A DNA stretch of 64,000 nt from assembly GCA_965206355.1 (NCBI GenBank), contig OZ242212.1, forward strand, positions 1,178,001-1,242,000, written 5' to 3'. The notes beneath the pieces are model-generated. The model saw nothing but the letters and a program-made list of their open reading frames with translations. It was not told the DNA's origin and did no database searches. Both the position numbers and the translations under genes were made by a program. Shown one piece after another: positions 63,270 through 64,000 of the stretch (its first letter is position 1; each line of letters opens with the position of its first letter). The DNA is from Spongiihabitans sp965206355. Its GTDB lineage: Bacteria > Pseudomonadota > Gammaproteobacteria > Arenicellales > Poriferihabitantaceae.

Positions 63270-64000
63270 CTAATCGGAAACCATGTTTATGCATTTTTCA
63301 AACAAAATGCTATCATCTTCGGCCAATTTTTCAAGCTCATCGAAGTGATCCATTTCTGGAACATCGTATCGTTCTATTGTTCGTTCGGTCGTTCGGAACT
63401 TGTCAGCATAGTCGTCAGATTGACGTAAAAATTCTGATGTTTCGCCACCACCTGCAACAACTAGCTGAGGCGCATTGGTTGCTGGGGAAATAAAAATCGG
63501 ACTTTCAGTATTGGCTTCATCAATATCCATTTGTAGCGCTTCGTTCAATGAGGTATGAAGCAAAGGTTCGAGCTCGAATATCCCGGATACTGGAATGCCG
63601 CCACGAACCAGATCAATTGGCAGAGTGCTATCGAAATCAGACCAATCTGTTGCCATCATCATTGCGGTTAAATGCCCTCCAGCAGAATGGCCCATAACGT
63701 ACATTTTTTCTCGATAAAACCCCAGATCGTCTGCATTGTGCCAATTCCACGCCACCGCTTTTCTGATTTGATGTGGGATCTGCCCCATACGCACGGAAGG
63801 TGTGAGGTTGTAATTCAAAATGGCAACGGACACACCATGATTGATGAATGCTTCGGTGATAAAACTATACATATTTTTATCGCCGCGCTGCCAATAGCCA
63901 CCATGGATATAAATAATCAAGGGACCATTTTTGTCGCCTCCGAAAAAGAAGTCGACTTTTTCACGCTCACCCTCACCATATGCGAGATTAACTCGGGCAC
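63270..64000 (-). CDS. Alpha/beta hydrolase, arylformamidase-like (partial, cut by right edge)
   Basis: The minus-strand frame is open to base 64000, reading ARVNLAYGEGEREKVDFFFG before GPLIIYIHGGYWQRGDKNMY. A TTG start near 63920 would cut off this conserved region and is not the real start. The oxyanion motif is HGGYW, the nucleophile elbow GHSAGGH, and the catalytic His lies in PEMDHFDEL, as in the kynurenine formamidase/arylformamidase branch of esterases. C-terminal end NMVSD. The missing part is the N-terminal region outside the window. The reaction is inferred only at family level. Its stop codon adjoins a MITE. Confidence 0.85.
   Translation of the reverse strand, partial: ARVNLAYGEGEREKVDFFFGGDKNGPLIIYIHGGYWQRGDKNMYSFITEAFINHGVSVAILNYNLTPSVRMGQIPHQIRKAVAWNWHNADDLGFYREKMYVMGHSAGGHLTAMMMATDWSDFDSTLPIDLVRGGIPVSGIFELEPLLHTSLNEALQMDIDEANTESPIFISPATNAPQLVVAGGGETSEFLRQSDDYADKFRTTERTIERYDVPEMDHFDELEKLAEDDSILFEKCINMVSD

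Overview
The window reads as a chromosomal segment of a gammaproteobacterium that is not an enteric. The support is conserved gammaproteobacterial gene order: thrS-infC-rpmI-rplT-pheS-pheT-ihfA-merR-tRNA-Pro, lptF-lptG opposite pepA-holC, gmk-rpoZ-spoT, and guaB-guaA. I cannot name genus or species. Nearly all genes are housekeeping. I see no prophage, CRISPR array, rRNA operon or transposase gene.

Layout. 1-9.4 kb: a YgfZ-like gene cut by the left edge, ppc, a tungstate-type ABC permease/ATPase pair with mobA, a dead AlaX-type editing gene, a Gfo/Idh dehydrogenase and a frameshifted GT87 glycosyltransferase. 9.3-15.6 kb: tadA, guaA, guaB and an Atm1-type ABC exporter. 15.6-31.6 kb: LPS export (lptF, lptG), pepA, holC, an O-antigen ligase-type protein, nagZ, an L,D-transpeptidase, a tyrosine phosphatase, spoT, rpoZ, gmk, a papain-like hydrolase and a FemAB-like acyltransferase. 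31.8-43.8 kb: glnE, a short direct-repeat array, tRNA-Val and the thrS-to-tRNA-Pro translation block. 44.3-54.1 kb: one 3268-codon autotransporter adhesin with 23 Ig-like repeats. 54.3-64 kb: trmB, a fadI/fadJ-like beta-oxidation pair, a Rieske oxygenase, a broken DUF924 gene, an ABC permease relic, thrC and an alpha/beta hydrolase cut by the right edge.

The dominant unusual signal is a small non-autonomous mobile element present 21 times (20 complete copies and one truncated). It comes in 162-, 157- and 139/140-bp forms. It has terminal inverted repeats beginning GAGACCTTTGCACG, and most copies are flanked by a perfect 5-bp target duplication. The element is open to translation from end to end on both strands. 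In its 139- and 157-bp forms, element plus target duplication is an exact number of codons (48 and 54). One 157-bp copy sits in frame in the leader of the giant autotransporter. Others abut start or stop codons (nagZ, the FemAB-like gene, guaB, lptG, merR, the right-edge hydrolase) or interrupt genes that are now dead (AlaX-like, DUF924, an unidentified ORF). This is the best candidate here for an undescribed system: a MITE family that adds peptide to host proteins, comparable in concept to the Rickettsia palindromic elements.

Secondary points of interest are a (GCACCC)7 hexanucleotide tract in the likely 5' leader of the adhesin, a probable AUA start codon on infC, a long hairpin in the guaB leader, and several gene relics that can be reconstructed to the exact lesion.
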